Assembly: GCA_041875495.1 (NCBI GenBank)
Contig: CP112982.1
Span: 496,001 to 560,000, forward strand
DNA length: 64,000 nt
From: Halomonas sp. CH40
Lineage (GTDB): Bacteria > Pseudomonadota > Gammaproteobacteria > Pseudomonadales > Halomonadaceae
Direction of reading: 5' to 3'
Shown: positions 30,432 to 40,291 of the stretch, one piece after another
Position numbering within the stretch: position 1 is the stretch's first letter
Layout of the letters: each line of letters opens with the position of its first letter
Made by a program: the position numbers and the translations under genes
The notes under the pieces: model-generated
Told to the model about the DNA's origin: nothing
Database searches by the model: none
What the model saw: only the letters and a program-made list of their open reading frames with translations

Positions 30432-31235
30432 TCAGTTCTGAAGCTGTAGCAGCAGTGGTTCAATGCCTTGGGTGTTCATCAGATCCTGAGCGCGATTAAG
30501 CTCGCGGGGGTCGTCGTAGGGGCCAACCTGAACGCGATGCCAGGTATCGCCATTAGCCTGTACCTCGCTGATATGCGCGAGCAGACTGAGATTACGCAGC
30601 CGATCGCGCATTTTGCCGGCATCGCTTGCGGAACGAAACGACGCTGCCTGAAGCATGTAGCGCTTCTGTTCTTCTTGAGTCTGTTCTTCCTGGGGCGCTG
30701 ACGAAGTGGAAGTCTCGGCGTTTTCCGGGTTGTTGGCGGCAATCAGTGCCGCTATGGGGTCATCGTTGCTGACCGGCGTTGATTCGGCAATGGGTTCATC
30801 AGACATGGCTGCCTGTTCGTCGTCAGTCAGTTGATTGGTAGCGCTGGCGGGCGCTTGTTCAGCGTCATCGACGGGGGCTGGTTCGGGCCGTGTAACCCGT
30901 GAGGGCACCACGCCATCGGGGGCAATAATCTCGGTTTCCGGTAGCAGGGTATAGAATTCGAAGGTCGGTGTGGAAGCCGCCTGATCGTCTTCACCGTTCT
31001 CACTTGCTTGGCCGTCAGGCTGTTCCTTGGAAATAATGGTTGCCTGGGGGGCTTCGCTGGTATCCTGCCATGGCGCAGTGCCATGTTGGTGCTGGGCCAA
31101 GAAAAACCCCACAACAAGGCCACCCAGCCCCCACAGCCAGCCAGGCAGGCGGCTGCTGGGGGAGGGCTTTTTCGTCGCTCTATCGCGCTGCGTTGTGGCA
31201 CCGCGACGGGGTGGGGTTTTACGTGGACTGGGCAT
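30432..31235 (-). CDS. SPOR domain cell-division protein, FtsN-like
   Basis: 267 residues: short basic cytosolic N-terminus, one membrane helix (about 33-48), a long acidic Pro/Glu/Ala-rich periplasmic linker and a C-terminal SPOR domain (about 190-267; KRYMLQAASFRSASDAGKMRDRL, then WHRVQVGPYDDPRELNRAQDLM). SPOR domains bind denuded septal peptidoglycan. The position directly behind argS, and the architecture, match the SPOR protein next to argS in Pseudomonas; it may be the FtsN equivalent. The ribosome site GAGGAG lies in the last codons of argS, so translation is coupled. Confidence 0.85.
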   Translation of the reverse strand: MPSPRKTPPRRGATTQRDRATKKPSPSSRLPGWLWGLGGLVVGFFLAQHQHGTAPWQDTSEAPQATIISKEQPDGQASENGEDDQAASTPTFEFYTLLPETEIIAPDGVVPSRVTRPEPAPVDDAEQAPASATNQLTDDEQAAMSDEPIAESTPVSNDDPIAALIAANNPENAETSTSSAPQEEQTQEEQKRYMLQAASFRSASDAGKMRDRLRNLSLLAHISEVQANGDTWHRVQVGPYDDPRELNRAQDLMNTQGIEPLLLQLQN

Positions 31236-31238
31236 TGC

Positions 31239-32924
31239 TTACATCTCCTCTGGCGCACGGACACCCATCAGGTCGAGGCCGTTGCGCAACACCTGGCGGG
31301 TTGCCAACCCCAGTGCCAGGCGCGTATTGCGCAGGGTGTCATCGTCTACCATGACTTTGACGGCGTTGTAACAGGTGTGAAAATCGCCCGCAAGATCCAG
31401 CAGGTATTGCGCGATCTGTTGGGGTTCACGGTTTCTGGCGGCCACCTCGACAACCTCAGGGAAGCGCGCCAGGCGGTTGAATACGGCTTTTTCCTGATCA
31501 CTGTCGAGCAGGGCAAGATTGGCCAGCGCCAGATCATGATCAAATGGCTGCTGGGCGGCTTCGGCCTTGCGCAGCATGCTGCACACGCGAGCATGGGCAT
31601 ATTGTACATAGTAAACCGGATTTTCGTTCGACTGAGAACGGGCCAGATCAATATCAAATGTTAATTGGGAGTCGGCGCGGCGGGCGGCAAGGAAAAACCG
31701 CGTGGCATCGCGGCCAACTTCATCAATCAGGTCACGCAGGGTGACATAGCTGCCGGCGCGCTTGGAGAGTTTTACCTCAACGCCTGAGCGGGTCACCATC
31801 ACCATCTGGTGAAGTACATAATCCGGCCAACCCTTGGGAATACCCACTTCCAGCGCCTGCAGGCCAGCGCGCACCCGGGTCACGGTGGAGTGGTGGTCGG
31901 CGCCCTGCTCATTGATCACCGTCTTGAAGCCACGCTGCCATTTGTCCAGATGGTAGGCGACATCGGGCAGGAAGTAGGTGTAGCCTCCGTCGCGCTTGCG
32001 CATTACGCGATCCTTGTCATCGCCAAACGCGGTTGTACGCAGCCAGGTGGCGCCGTCTTCTTGATAGGTATGGCCATTGTCGGTGAGCTTTTCGACAGTG
32101 GCATCCACCTTGCCATCCTCATAGAGCGAGGATTCCAGGAAGTAGACATCGAATTCCACGCCAAAGGCTTTCAGGTCAAGGTCCTGCTCGCGGCGCAGCC
32201 AGGCCACGGCAAAGGTCTGGATGGCGTCAAGGTCGTCCGGGTCGGCCTTGGCGGTGACTTCGCGATCATCGGCGCTGACGGTTTTTCCAGCCAGATAATC
32301 CTCGGCCACATCAATAATGTAGTCACCCCGGTAGCCGTCTTCCGGCCAGCTGCTGTGGTCGGGGGTCAGCCCTTTGACCCGGGCGTGAACGGAGCGCGCC
32401 AGGTTGCTGATCTGGGCGCCCGCATCGTTGTAGTAGAACTCACGGGTGACGTCATAGCCGGTGGCTTCCAAAAGGCGGCACAGGCAGTCGCCAATTGCGG
32501 CACCGCGGCCGTGGCCGACGTGCAGCGGCCCGGTCGGGTTGGCGGACACAAATTCCACCTGCACTTTCTGGCCCTGGCCAAGCATGCTGCGGCCGAAGGT
32601 GTCACCGCAGTCGAGTACCTGGGCGACTACCTGAGCGGCGGCGTCGGTGGCGGCAAAAAAGTTGATAAAGCCGGGGCCGGCAATATCGGTTTTCTGTACG
32701 GCGTCGCTGGCAGGCAGGGCATTCACGACGGCCTCTGCCAGGTCGCGAGGCTTCATGCCAGCGGGCTTGGCCAGCATCAGGGCAAGGTTGGTGGCGTAAT
32801 CGCCGTGGGCCTTGTCTTTGGTCGGGTCAACCTTGATGGTTGGCTGAACGTCCTGGGGAAGCACGCCCTCTTGCTTGAGTGCCTCAACGGCGCCTTCAAG
32901 CAGGGTGATCAGTGTGTCTTTCAT
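31239..32924 (-). CDS. argS: Arginyl-tRNA synthetase
   Basis: 561 residues, class I synthetase charging tRNA-Arg. The N-terminal Add-1 domain is followed by the HIGH-like motif [19 protein letters not shown], and the KMSK region is [15 protein letters not shown]. The C-terminal helix bundle ends [14 protein letters not shown], as in E. coli ArgS (577). I set the start at the ATG 32924 ([13 protein letters not shown]); the open frame to 33089 overlaps the priA end and has no family character. The SPOR gene follows after three bases. Confidence 0.97.
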   Translation of the reverse strand: MKDTLITLLEGAVEALKQEGVLPQDVQPTIKVDPTKDKAHGDYATNLALMLAKPAGMKPRDLAEAVVNALPASDAVQKTDIAGPGFINFFAATDAAAQVVAQVLDCGDTFGRSMLGQGQKVQVEFVSANPTGPLHVGHGRGAAIGDCLCRLLEATGYDVTREFYYNDAGAQISNLARSVHARVKGLTPDHSSWPEDGYRGDYIIDVAEDYLAGKTVSADDREVTAKADPDDLDAIQTFAVAWLRREQDLDLKAFGVEFDVYFLESSLYEDGKVDATVEKLTDNGHTYQEDGATWLRTTAFGDDKDRVMRKRDGGYTYFLPDVAYHLDKWQRGFKTVINEQGADHHSTVTRVRAGLQALEVGIPKGWPDYVLHQMVMVTRSGVEVKLSKRAGSYVTLRDLIDEVGRDATRFFLAARRADSQLTFDIDLARSQSNENPVYYVQYAHARVCSMLRKAEAAQQPFDHDLALANLALLDSDQEKAVFNRLARFPEVVEVAARNREPQQIAQYLLDLAGDFHTCYNAVKVMVDDDTLRNTRLALGLATRQVLRNGLDLMGVRAPEEM

Positions 32925-33033
32925 AAAATGAGTATCCGGTAACGTCGGTGGCGGCGTGCGCGTGCGCATCGTAAACGGGCGTATTATCGACGATTGTGGG
33001 TGACTTTCAAACATCATCCGGTTATCGGTCTGG

Positions 33034-35268
33034 CTAGCTGAGCGTTTGGGGGTCGATATCCAGCGACCAGCGTACTCGGCGAGCCTCACGGTTATTCTCC
33101 AGCCAGTGGGTCAGAAAGCTGGCGGCCTGATGCAGGTGGCTACGCTTGTCCGCGCTCAACATGACGTGCAGGTGATAGCGGTTCTGGCGGCGCTCCATAG
33201 GCGCGGGTATTGGCCCCAGGCAGCGTACCTGTATGGGTTGGGTCTCAAGCCAGTCGCGTACCTGCTGAGCGGCATGGGTGGCCAGCTGTGTGGCAGCATC
33301 GACCTGAGGGCTTTCAACCCGTAACAGGGCCATAAAGCTGAAGGGTGGCAGTTGGGCGCTGCGGCGTTCGGCCAGCAGGTGGCGCGCCAGGGCGGCGTAA
33401 CCATGTTCGGCGAGCTGGTTCAGGTGCGGGTCATCCGGGTGCAGGGTCTGCACCAGCACGCGGCCGGGGTCAGCGGCACGCCCCGCGCGTCCGGCCACCT
33501 GTTCCAGCAGCTGGGCGCTGTGTTCCAGGGCGCGAAAGTCGGCGGCATACAGGCCGCCATCCGCGTTGATCACCACCACCAGGGTGACGTGTGGCAGGTG
33601 GTGCCCCTTGGCCAGCATCTGGGTGCCGACCAGCAGGCAGGGGTCGCCGCGGGAGACGTCTTTCATGATCTGCTCAAAGCTGTCCTTGCGCCGGGTGCTG
33701 TCGCGGTCGATACGATGGATGAGCGTTTTGGGGAACAGGCCCTGCAGGGTTTCCTCGGTGCGTTCGGTGCCGCTACCCAGGGCGCGCAGATCGCCGCTGG
33801 CGCATTCCGGGCAGGCGGGAGGAAGGGCCCGGCGGGTATCGCAATGGTGGCAGGCCAGCAGCGGCGGCTGGCGATGCAGGGTCATGCGCGCATCGCACTG
33901 ATGACACTCGGCTACCCAGCCGCAGGCGTGGCAGGCCAGAGTGGGCGCAAAACCACGCCGGTTGATAAACACTAGCACCTGCTTGCCCGCCTCCAGCGTC
34001 TTTTTGATCGCCTTGACGGTGCCCGGCAGCAGGCCGCCACGGCAGGGCTGGTGGCGCAGGTCGGTCAGTTCCAAGCGGGCGGGAGCATGGCGACTGGCGC
34101 GCTGGGTTAACGTCAGGTGACGGTAGCTGCCTTGCAAGGCCTGCTGAAGGCTTTCCAGCGACGGGGTGGCGCTGCCCAGTAGCACCGGTATGCGGTGATG
34201 GTGGGCGCGGGCGATGGCCAGGTCCCGAGCGTGGTAGCGCAGGCCATCCTGCTGTTTGTAGGAGCCATCGTGCTCTTCGTCGACAATGATCACGCCAAGG
34301 CGGGCCAGGGGGGTAAAAATAGCCGAGCGGGTGCCGATGATAATCAGCGCGCGACCCGCAGCGGCGGCCTCCCAGGCATCCAGGCGCTCCGGGTCGGTCA
34401 GCCCGGAATGCAGGGCCAGCACCGGCACATTAAAGCGCTGGCGAAAGCGCGCCAGGGTCTGTGGCGTCAGGCCGATCTCGGGAATCAGTACCAGTGCCTG
34501 TCGGCCCTTGCTGACAACGGCGTCGATCAGCTGCAGGTAGACTTCGGTCTTGCCGCTGCCGGTCACGCCTTCCAGCAGGCAGGGGTGAAAGTCATCGAGC
34601 TTTTCGTGCAGGGCGGCAAGCGCCACCGCCTGTTCACGGTTCAGCGGCAACGCCGGGTTGGCCAGCGATTGTTGGGTGTGCGCAGGCGTGGCTGCCGTCA
34701 AGGCCTGGGTGGTAGATGTAATCAACCTCTTCTGTGCCAGGCGGTTGAGGGTGTCCTGGGTAAAACCGTGAGCGCTGATCACCCGGCTGGCCAGGCCGTT
34801 GGGGTGTTGGCCCAACAGTTCCCAGAGCTCTGCCTGACGGTGGGCGCGGCCAAAGTCGTGTTGCTCAGCGGCGCTGGGGCTGCGCTTCCAGAGTGTCTGG
34901 GTTCGCCCGGCCATGGGGTGGCCCTGGCGCAGACGGGCGGGCATGGCGTTGGCCAGCGTATCGCCCAGGCTGTGCTGATAATAGCGTGCGGTAAAACGGC
35001 ACAGCCACAGCCAGTCGGCGGGTAGCGGTGTGTCATCCAGCGCATTATGTACACACTTCAGCTGCTCTCTGGGTAGCTCGCTGTGGCTGGCCAGTTCAAC
35101 AATTACCCCCACTACCTCACGGCGCCCGAAAGGGACGCTGACCCGCAGTCCCACTTGCCAGCCCTCTGTCGGTGGGGTGGTTGCTGGCAGGTAATCAAAC
35201 AGGCGGCGCAACGGCGATGGCAGTGCCACACGCAGCACAGGGGCGGACAAAAGAGGTGAACGCGGCAA
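33034..35268 (-). CDS. priA: Primosomal protein N' (replication restart helicase)
   Basis: 744 residues. PriA recognises stalled or repaired forks and loads the replicative helicase. An N-terminal 3'-DNA-binding domain (about 1-105) leads to helicase motifs: Walker [19 protein letters not shown] in [14 protein letters not shown], and [11 protein letters not shown]. Eight zinc-binding cysteines lie in [13 protein letters not shown] and the following CHHC...CPEC. C-terminal motifs [18 protein letters not shown] and [15 protein letters not shown] complete it. It is divergent from rpmE; the rpmE promoter begins one base from its start codon. Confidence 0.97.
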   Translation of the reverse strand: MPRSPLLSAPVLRVALPSPLRRLFDYLPATTPPTEGWQVGLRVSVPFGRREVVGVIVELASHSELPREQLKCVHNALDDTPLPADWLWLCRFTARYYQHSLGDTLANAMPARLRQGHPMAGRTQTLWKRSPSAAEQHDFGRAHRQAELWELLGQHPNGLASRVISAHGFTQDTLNRLAQKRLITSTTQALTAATPAHTQQSLANPALPLNREQAVALAALHEKLDDFHPCLLEGVTGSGKTEVYLQLIDAVVSKGRQALVLIPEIGLTPQTLARFRQRFNVPVLALHSGLTDPERLDAWEAAAAGRALIIIGTRSAIFTPLARLGVIIVDEEHDGSYKQQDGLRYHARDLAIARAHHHRIPVLLGSATPSLESLQQALQGSYRHLTLTQRASRHAPARLELTDLRHQPCRGGLLPGTVKAIKKTLEAGKQVLVFINRRGFAPTLACHACGWVAECHQCDARMTLHRQPPLLACHHCDTRRALPPACPECASGDLRALGSGTERTEETLQGLFPKTLIHRIDRDSTRRKDSFEQIMKDVSRGDPCLLVGTQMLAKGHHLPHVTLVVVINADGGLYAADFRALEHSAQLLEQVAGRAGRAADPGRVLVQTLHPDDPHLNQLAEHGYAALARHLLAERRSAQLPPFSFMALLRVESPQVDAATQLATHAAQQVRDWLETQPIQVRCLGPIPAPMERRQNRYHLHVMLSADKRSHLHQAASFLTHWLENNREARRVRWSLDIDPQTLS

Positions 35269-35297
35269 TTGGCCTCCGGCGTCAGGTTTGCTAGAAT
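35269..35297 (+). promoter_or_regulatory. Predicted sigma70 promoter of rpmE
   Basis: TTGGCC (-35), 17-base spacer, TAGAAT (-10), giving a transcript start near 35304 and a leader of about 110 bases before rpmE. The leader can form a CCGCC/GGCGG hairpin, a possible site for ribosomal protein control. Confidence 0.6.
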
Positions 35298-35413
35298 GCG
35301 CGACCGCCCAAGGTTAGAAAGCCCTGGCGGCTTGACCGGTTAATCGATTTCAAACCCGTATGCGGTGCCTGGCAAGTGATCAGGTGGCGGCATACAGCTT
35401 CGCGAGGCTTAAG

Positions 35414-35629
35414 ATGAAACAAGGTATTCACCCGAATTACAACACGGTAACGGCAAGCTGTTCTTGCGGTGCCAGCTTCCAGGTCGGCTCAACATCCGGG
35501 CATGACTTCTCTCTGGATGTATGCTCTAACTGCCACCCTTTCTATACCGGCAAGCAGAAGCAGGCAACCACCGGCGGCCGTGTAGAACGCTTCAACAAGC
35601 GCTTTGGCGCAGCAGTGAAGCGCGGCTAA
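35414..35629 (+). CDS. rpmE: Ribosomal protein L31 (zinc-binding C+ form)
   Basis: 71 residues. L31 bridges the large and small ribosomal subunits. The four zinc-binding cysteines are present (CSCGASF and [11 protein letters not shown]), so this is the C+ form used under zinc sufficiency; a C- paralog (ykgM) might exist elsewhere. The ATG at 35414 matches the usual MKxxIHPxY start. It is divergent from priA, has a clear promoter and is followed by a strong terminator, so it is a single-gene unit. Confidence 0.98.
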   Translation: MKQGIHPNYNTVTASCSCGASFQVGSTSGHDFSLDVCSNCHPFYTGKQKQATTGGRVERFNKRFGAAVKRG

Positions 35630-35692
35630 TAAGCGCTTTACGTGTGTTATGGCTGGTGCCCGGAGCGTATGGGTATGTCCAGCTTTCAAACA

Positions 35693-35721
35693 GACCCTCA
35701 GCCTATGGCTGGGGGTCTTTT
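35693..35721 (+). terminator. Terminator after rpmE
   Basis: GACCCTCAGCC pairs with GGCTGGGGGTC over a three-base loop, followed by TTTT; 64 bases after the rpmE stop. Confidence 0.85.
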
Positions 35722-35855
35722 GCTATCGGGTGTCACCTTGAGGCAATGGCGGTTTTTCTATATTCTCCAATGCCGCTTTTGCGTTATCAGGTGACTTTTT
35801 CAGCATTTTTGTTGCAGTGTCGACGCCCTTTAATCTTTCAATCGGACCCTCCATC

Positions 35856-37127
35856 ATGACGGATGCATTCAAGCAGGCTGCTTTGGATTACCACGCTAAA
35901 CCTATTCCCGGAAAATTGTCGGTCGAGTTGACGAAACCCGCCGCCACCGCACGGGATCTGGCGCTGGCCTATAGTCCAGGCGTGGCTGAGCCGGTGCGTG
36001 AAATCGCCCGTGACCCTGAAAATGTGTTTCGCTATACGGGTAAAGGCAATCTGGTCGCGGTGATTTCGGATGGCAGTGCGATTCTGGGGTTGGGTAACCT
36101 GGGGCCGCTGGCCAGCAAGCCGGTGATGGAAGGCAAAGGGGTACTGTTCAAGCGCTTTGCCGGTATCAACTCGGTGGACGTGGAAGTTGAGGCGGAAAAC
36201 CCTCAGGCGTTTATCGATACCGTCGCGCGGATTGCCAGCACCTGGGGCGGCATCAACCTTGAGGATATCAAGGCACCGGAGTGCTTTGAAATCGAGAAAG
36301 CCCTGATTGAGCGCTGCGCAGTTCCGGTCTTTCATGATGATCAGCATGGCACTGCCATTGTAACGGCTGCCGGTATGCTGAATGCCCTGGATATTGCCGG
36401 GAAGCGTATCGAGGACGTCAGGATTGTCTGCATGGGGGCCGGTGCCGCCGCGATTGCCTGTATGCGTTTGCTGATATCCTGCGGTGCGCAGCGGAAAAAT
36501 CTGGTGATGCTGGACAGGCGTGGCGTGATCCATAGTGACCGTGAAGGGATCAATCAATACAAGGCTGAGTTTGCCCAGGATACTGATATGCGCACCCTGG
36601 ATGATGCCATTGATGGCGCCGATGTGTTTATCGGTCTTTCCGGCCCTGGGTTGCTTTCGGCTGATCAGGTCAAGACGATGGCGCAGGATCCGGTGATTTT
36701 CGCCTGCACCAACCCGGACCCTGAGATCCACCCTGATGTGGCCCGTGAAGCCCGCCCGGATGTGATCATGGCCACCGGGCGTTCCGATTACCCGAATCAG
36801 GTCAATAACGTGCTTGGCTTCCCGTTCATTTTCCGGGGTGCTCTGGATGTACGCGCAACCCGGATCAATGAAGCCATGAAACTGGCCGCTGTTCATGCCC
36901 TCAAGGATCTGGCCCGCGAGCCGGTGCCCCAGGCCGTGCTGGACGCCTATGAGCGGGATTCAATGAGCTTCGGGCGTGACTACATTATTCCCACGCCGGT
37001 GGATGTCCGCCTGCTGGATCGGGTATCGGCTGCCGTCGCCCAGGCAGCGGTGGATTCAGGCGTGGCACGCAAGCCTTACCCGGCTCACTACCCGCTGCAA
37101 AGCGTCAACGACGTTTACGGTGCTTGA
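35856..37127 (+). CDS. maeB: NADP-dependent malic enzyme, short form
   Basis: 423 residues. It oxidatively decarboxylates malate to pyruvate with NADP, supplying NADPH. Malic-enzyme N-terminal domain holds ALAYSPGVAEPVREI, FKRFAGINSVDVEV and PVFHDDQHGTAIV; the NAD-binding domain holds GAGAAAIACMRLL, CTNPDPEIHP and GRSDYPNQVNNVLGFPFIFRGALDV. It lacks the phosphotransacetylase-like C-terminal domain of E. coli MaeB (759 residues), like the Pseudomonas enzyme next to rpmE. The ATG at 35856 is chosen by the family start; a GTG at 35817 is possible. Confidence 0.93.
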   Translation: MTDAFKQAALDYHAKPIPGKLSVELTKPAATARDLALAYSPGVAEPVREIARDPENVFRYTGKGNLVAVISDGSAILGLGNLGPLASKPVMEGKGVLFKRFAGINSVDVEVEAENPQAFIDTVARIASTWGGINLEDIKAPECFEIEKALIERCAVPVFHDDQHGTAIVTAAGMLNALDIAGKRIEDVRIVCMGAGAAAIACMRLLISCGAQRKNLVMLDRRGVIHSDREGINQYKAEFAQDTDMRTLDDAIDGADVFIGLSGPGLLSADQVKTMAQDPVIFACTNPDPEIHPDVAREARPDVIMATGRSDYPNQVNNVLGFPFIFRGALDVRATRINEAMKLAAVHALKDLAREPVPQAVLDAYERDSMSFGRDYIIPTPVDVRLLDRVSAAVAQAAVDSGVARKPYPAHYPLQSVNDVYGA

Positions 37128-37143
37128 CGGCCTGATAGCAAGT

Positions 37144-37197
37144 CCAGCTCTGTGGAGCTTTTGCTAACTACTAACGCCCGCTTTTGCGGGCGTTAGT
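37144..37197 (+). terminator. Tandem terminator hairpins after maeB
   Basis: A small AGCTC/GAGCT hairpin with TTTT (37145-37162) precedes a strong CTAACGCCCGC/GCGGGCGTTAG hairpin with a TTTT loop (37171-37196). The second is nearly symmetric and could also serve tesB from the other strand. Confidence 0.75.
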
Positions 37198-37228
37198 GCT
37201 ATATAGACGCCATTTTAAGAGATAACAC

Positions 37229-38089
37229 TCAGCGTATGGGCGCATCGTGCAAGCGCATCAAGCCTTCCTGGGCCGTGGAGGCGATCAATTGCCCCTGGCG
37301 GTTGTAGATCTGGCCGCGCGCCAGGCCACGGGCGCCGCCCGTCCAGGGAGAGTCGGTGGTGTATAGCAGCCATTCATCCAGCCGAGCGTCCTGATGCAGC
37401 CAGAGCGCATGATCCAGGCTGGCGATCTGCAGTTTGGGGTCTTTATAGTCAACCCGGTGCGGCAGCAAGCCGGTGGTCAACAGATTGAAGTCGGACACAT
37501 AGGACAGCAGGTGGCGGTGCAGGGCCGGGTCTTCAGGTAGCTTGCCCGCCAGGCGAAACCACAGGTATTGATGGGCTGGCGCCTGATGGGCGCCGCTACG
37601 CGAGAGATAGATGAACTCGATAGGGTGGCCCGGGAAGCGGCTGTGTTGCGCCTTGCCGCTGTCCAGCAATGCCTCCGGGGTAGGCACTTCCGGCATCGGG
37701 CTATGGTGGGCCAGCGGGTTGGTTTCTGGCGTCTGAAAAGATGCACTGCAGAAGAAGATGGGTCTGCCTTTCTGGATGGCGGTCAACCGGCGGGTAGTGA
37801 AGCTGCCGCCGTCACGCACTTTATCGACCTGATAAACCACTGGGCGGTGAGGGTCGCCGGGGCGCAGGAAATAGCCATGCTGGGAATGCGGCTGGCGGTC
37901 TTGCGGCACCGTGAAGCTGGCCGCTGCCAGCGACTGCCCAAGCACCTGGCCGCCATAAAGTTGGGGAAAACCCAGGTCCTGGCTCTGACCGCGAAACAGG
38001 GTCTCCTCCAGGGTTTCCAGGGCCATCAGGCTGACAAGCTTGTCGAGTGATGCTTGTGTTGAGAGACCGGTGTGAGAAGTGTCAGTCAT
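37229..38089 (-). CDS. tesB: Acyl-CoA thioesterase II
   Basis: 286 residues with two hot-dog domains. It hydrolyses medium and long chain acyl-CoA to free fatty acids. FRGQSQDLGFPQLYGGQVLGQSLAAA (about 33-58) carries the active-site Asp region, and HGYFLRPGDPHRPVVYQVDKVRDGGSFTTRRLTA is the central signature; the C-terminal IASLDHALWLHQDARLDEWLLY completes the second domain. Length equals E. coli TesB. It is divergent from tadA. Confidence 0.95.
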   Translation of the reverse strand: MTDTSHTGLSTQASLDKLVSLMALETLEETLFRGQSQDLGFPQLYGGQVLGQSLAAASFTVPQDRQPHSQHGYFLRPGDPHRPVVYQVDKVRDGGSFTTRRLTAIQKGRPIFFCSASFQTPETNPLAHHSPMPEVPTPEALLDSGKAQHSRFPGHPIEFIYLSRSGAHQAPAHQYLWFRLAGKLPEDPALHRHLLSYVSDFNLLTTGLLPHRVDYKDPKLQIASLDHALWLHQDARLDEWLLYTTDSPWTGGARGLARGQIYNRQGQLIASTAQEGLMRLHDAPIR

Positions 38090-38179
38090 AGTGGCGTATC
38101 CTGTCGGGCATGTCTGTTAAAGGCATTTCAATAGTCTCTATCATACGATCGTTTGTCTACCATAGCGGAGTTTGGTGCC

Positions 38180-38632
38180 ATGCGCAGCGATGAATTCTAT
38201 ATGTACCGGGCGCTTGACCAGGCTCATCTGGCGTTTGAAGCAGGTGAAGTGCCGGTGGGGGCAGTTGTCGTCTCGGCAGACGGAGAGATTCTGGCCGCTG
38301 CGTATAATGCGCCTGTCTCTGACTGTGACCCCTGCGCCCATGCGGAAATCCTGGCCCTGCGAGCCGCCGGGCAAGCTGTTGGAAATTACCGCCTGGAAGG
38401 CGCCACTCTGTTTGTTACTCTGGAGCCCTGCATGATGTGTGCCGGTGCCATGGTGAACGCCCGTATTGCCCGCTTGGTATATGGTGCCGCTGAGCCACGC
38501 ACCGGTATGCTGGAGTCAAAAGCCAATCTCCTGGCGCAACCCTGGTTTAACCACACAGTCGCGGTCAGCGGTGGCATCCTGGCAGCTCCTGCCCGGCGGC
38601 TGTTGAAACGCTTTTTCAGCGAGCGTCGTTAG
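38180..38632 (+). CDS. tadA: tRNA-specific adenosine deaminase TadA
   Basis: 150 residues. It converts A34 to inosine in tRNA-Arg(ACG). The zinc-binding cytidine-deaminase motifs are HAE (His54, Glu56) and PCMMC (Cys84, Cys87). I used the ATG at 38180, nine bases after GGAG, rather than the TTG at 38153. An unusual CAHAEI (Cys before AHAEI) replaces the common TAHAEI. The last 17 bases overlap the convergent mltF gene. Confidence 0.95.
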   Translation: MRSDEFYMYRALDQAHLAFEAGEVPVGAVVVSADGEILAAAYNAPVSDCDPCAHAEILALRAAGQAVGNYRLEGATLFVTLEPCMMCAGAMVNARIARLVYGAAEPRTGMLESKANLLAQPWFNHTVAVSGGILAAPARRLLKRFFSERR

Positions 38633-40127
38633 GCTGATCTAGCGGCGGAACTATTTCAAAGTTCAACGCAGACTCATTGTCAATACTGGTCTGTTCCAGC
38701 TGGAAAAACTGCTGGCGGCTGCGCTCAACGTAATCAAGCATTTCGTAATAACGGCGGATATTGCGCACATAAATCACCGGCTCGCCGCCGCGTGCATAGC
38801 CGTGGCGAGTCTTGCTATGCCATTCGCGATGTTGCAGAAGCGGCAGAGATTCACGCACATCTTTCCAAAGATCCGGGTCTCCGCCGCGCATTTCGGTAAT
38901 CTTGCGGGCATCGTAAAGATGGCCAAGCCCCACGTTATAAGAGGCCATGGCCATGTATAGACGGTCTTCACCGGTGATGCTTTCCGGTAGCCTGTCGATC
39001 ACGTGGCGCAGGTAGCGGGAGCCGCCATCGATACTTTGCGCCGGGTCGCGACGGTTACTGATACCCATTTCCTGGGCGGTGGCGTTGGTCAGCATCATTA
39101 AACCGCGCACCCCGGTGGGGGAGACGGCGTCTCTATCCCAGTGGGATTCCTGATAACCCAGCGCCGCCAGCAGCTTCCAGTCAAAGCCGGTTTGCTGGGC
39201 GGCCTGTTTGAAAAGCTCGGTATATTGCGGCAGACGAGAATCCAGGTGCGACAGGAAGGTGCGCGTGCCGACATATTCCAGATAGTCGTCGTGGCCAAAG
39301 TGGCGGGTGATCAATGAATCGAGTTCGCCGTTATCATGCAGGGACTGGATAAAGTCGTTGGCGGCGTCGATCAGCCCCAGGCCTCGGCCACTGGGTAGCG
39401 CCCAGACCATGGACAAGGGTTCACCAAGCAGAAAACCGCGCTCGACCTCCGGGAAGAACAGCCGGTTAACGCGAAACTGATGATCAAAAATAATCGCCGC
39501 ATCCAGGGTGCTGTTCTGGATGCTGGCGAGCAGGTCAGCAACTTCAATGTCGCTGGAGGATTTCCAGTTGAGCGCTGGATATTGCTGCTGCAGGCGCTGT
39601 AGTGTCGTCGTCAGGCCTGAGCCGTTGAGGGTGCCCACCTCCAGGTCGACCAGGTCAGCCACGGAATCAATCCCGTTTAGCCCCCGGCGGTAAACCACCA
39701 GCGGCTGCATCTCGATGATTGGGCGAGTGTAATGAATACCCTGAGTGTCAGGTGTCAGCGGTAGCCCTGCCGCGCCAATATCGCCCCGGGCGCGCACGGC
39801 TGGCAAAATGCTGTCCAGATGGTGGTTGGCATCCAGGTTCAGGCTGACCCCCAGGCGCTCGGCAAAGCGGCGCATCAGCTCGTACTCGAACCCGGTCGGG
39901 CCACGCCGACCCTCATAATAGGTGGTGGGCGAGGTGCGAGTATGAAAGGTAATAAAATCGCGACTTTTAATCAGCGCCAGGTGTTCGTTCCCGGTCGTTG
40001 AAAAAAAGGGCGGCGCGAACAGAGATACGTTCGAAACCGCAGGGATCATCACCAACAGTAATCCGCTCGAAAGTGCCAGGCACAGGCGATAAAATAACGT
40101 CATGGGGTTTTTTATAGGGCTCAGCAT
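38616..40127 (-). CDS. mltF: Membrane-bound lytic murein transglycosylase F
   Basis: 503 residues: N-terminal hydrophobic export segment (about 10-35), a solute-binding-protein-like (SBP_bac_3) domain (about 60-290), and a C-terminal SLT lysozyme-like domain (about 305-440) with the catalytic Glu in LAALGYQESHWDRDAVSP. It cleaves peptidoglycan glycan strands to anhydro-muropeptides at the outer membrane or periplasmic face. GVRGLMMLTNATA and MASYNVGLGHL are SLT signatures. It is divergent from purL, as in Pseudomonas. A second, shorter homologue lies at 51910-53292. Confidence 0.95.
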   Translation of the reverse strand: MLSPIKNPMTLFYRLCLALSSGLLLVMIPAVSNVSLFAPPFFSTTGNEHLALIKSRDFITFHTRTSPTTYYEGRRGPTGFEYELMRRFAERLGVSLNLDANHHLDSILPAVRARGDIGAAGLPLTPDTQGIHYTRPIIEMQPLVVYRRGLNGIDSVADLVDLEVGTLNGSGLTTTLQRLQQQYPALNWKSSSDIEVADLLASIQNSTLDAAIIFDHQFRVNRLFFPEVERGFLLGEPLSMVWALPSGRGLGLIDAANDFIQSLHDNGELDSLITRHFGHDDYLEYVGTRTFLSHLDSRLPQYTELFKQAAQQTGFDWKLLAALGYQESHWDRDAVSPTGVRGLMMLTNATAQEMGISNRRDPAQSIDGGSRYLRHVIDRLPESITGEDRLYMAMASYNVGLGHLYDARKITEMRGGDPDLWKDVRESLPLLQHREWHSKTRHGYARGGEPVIYVRNIRRYYEMLDYVERSRQQFFQLEQTSIDNESALNFEIVPPLDQPNDAR

Positions 40128-40291
40128 GGCAGCTTTCGGGTGTCTGTCATGGACTCACGATACCCAGCTCCAGCCAGGCTGTCACCATCTTGATTTCGTA
40201 TGACCTCAGCTTTCCAGTATCATAGCGTCAAATGCCGCCACGCGGCGCCACTGTTTCCTGCTTGCAACTCCTGCTTTAGAGGCTCCCAGAT

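Noticed and set aside
31809-32942. 377-codon plus-strand frame opposite argS
   Set aside because: Antisense shadow; composition is Gly/Ala/His-rich without domain features, and argS is certain.
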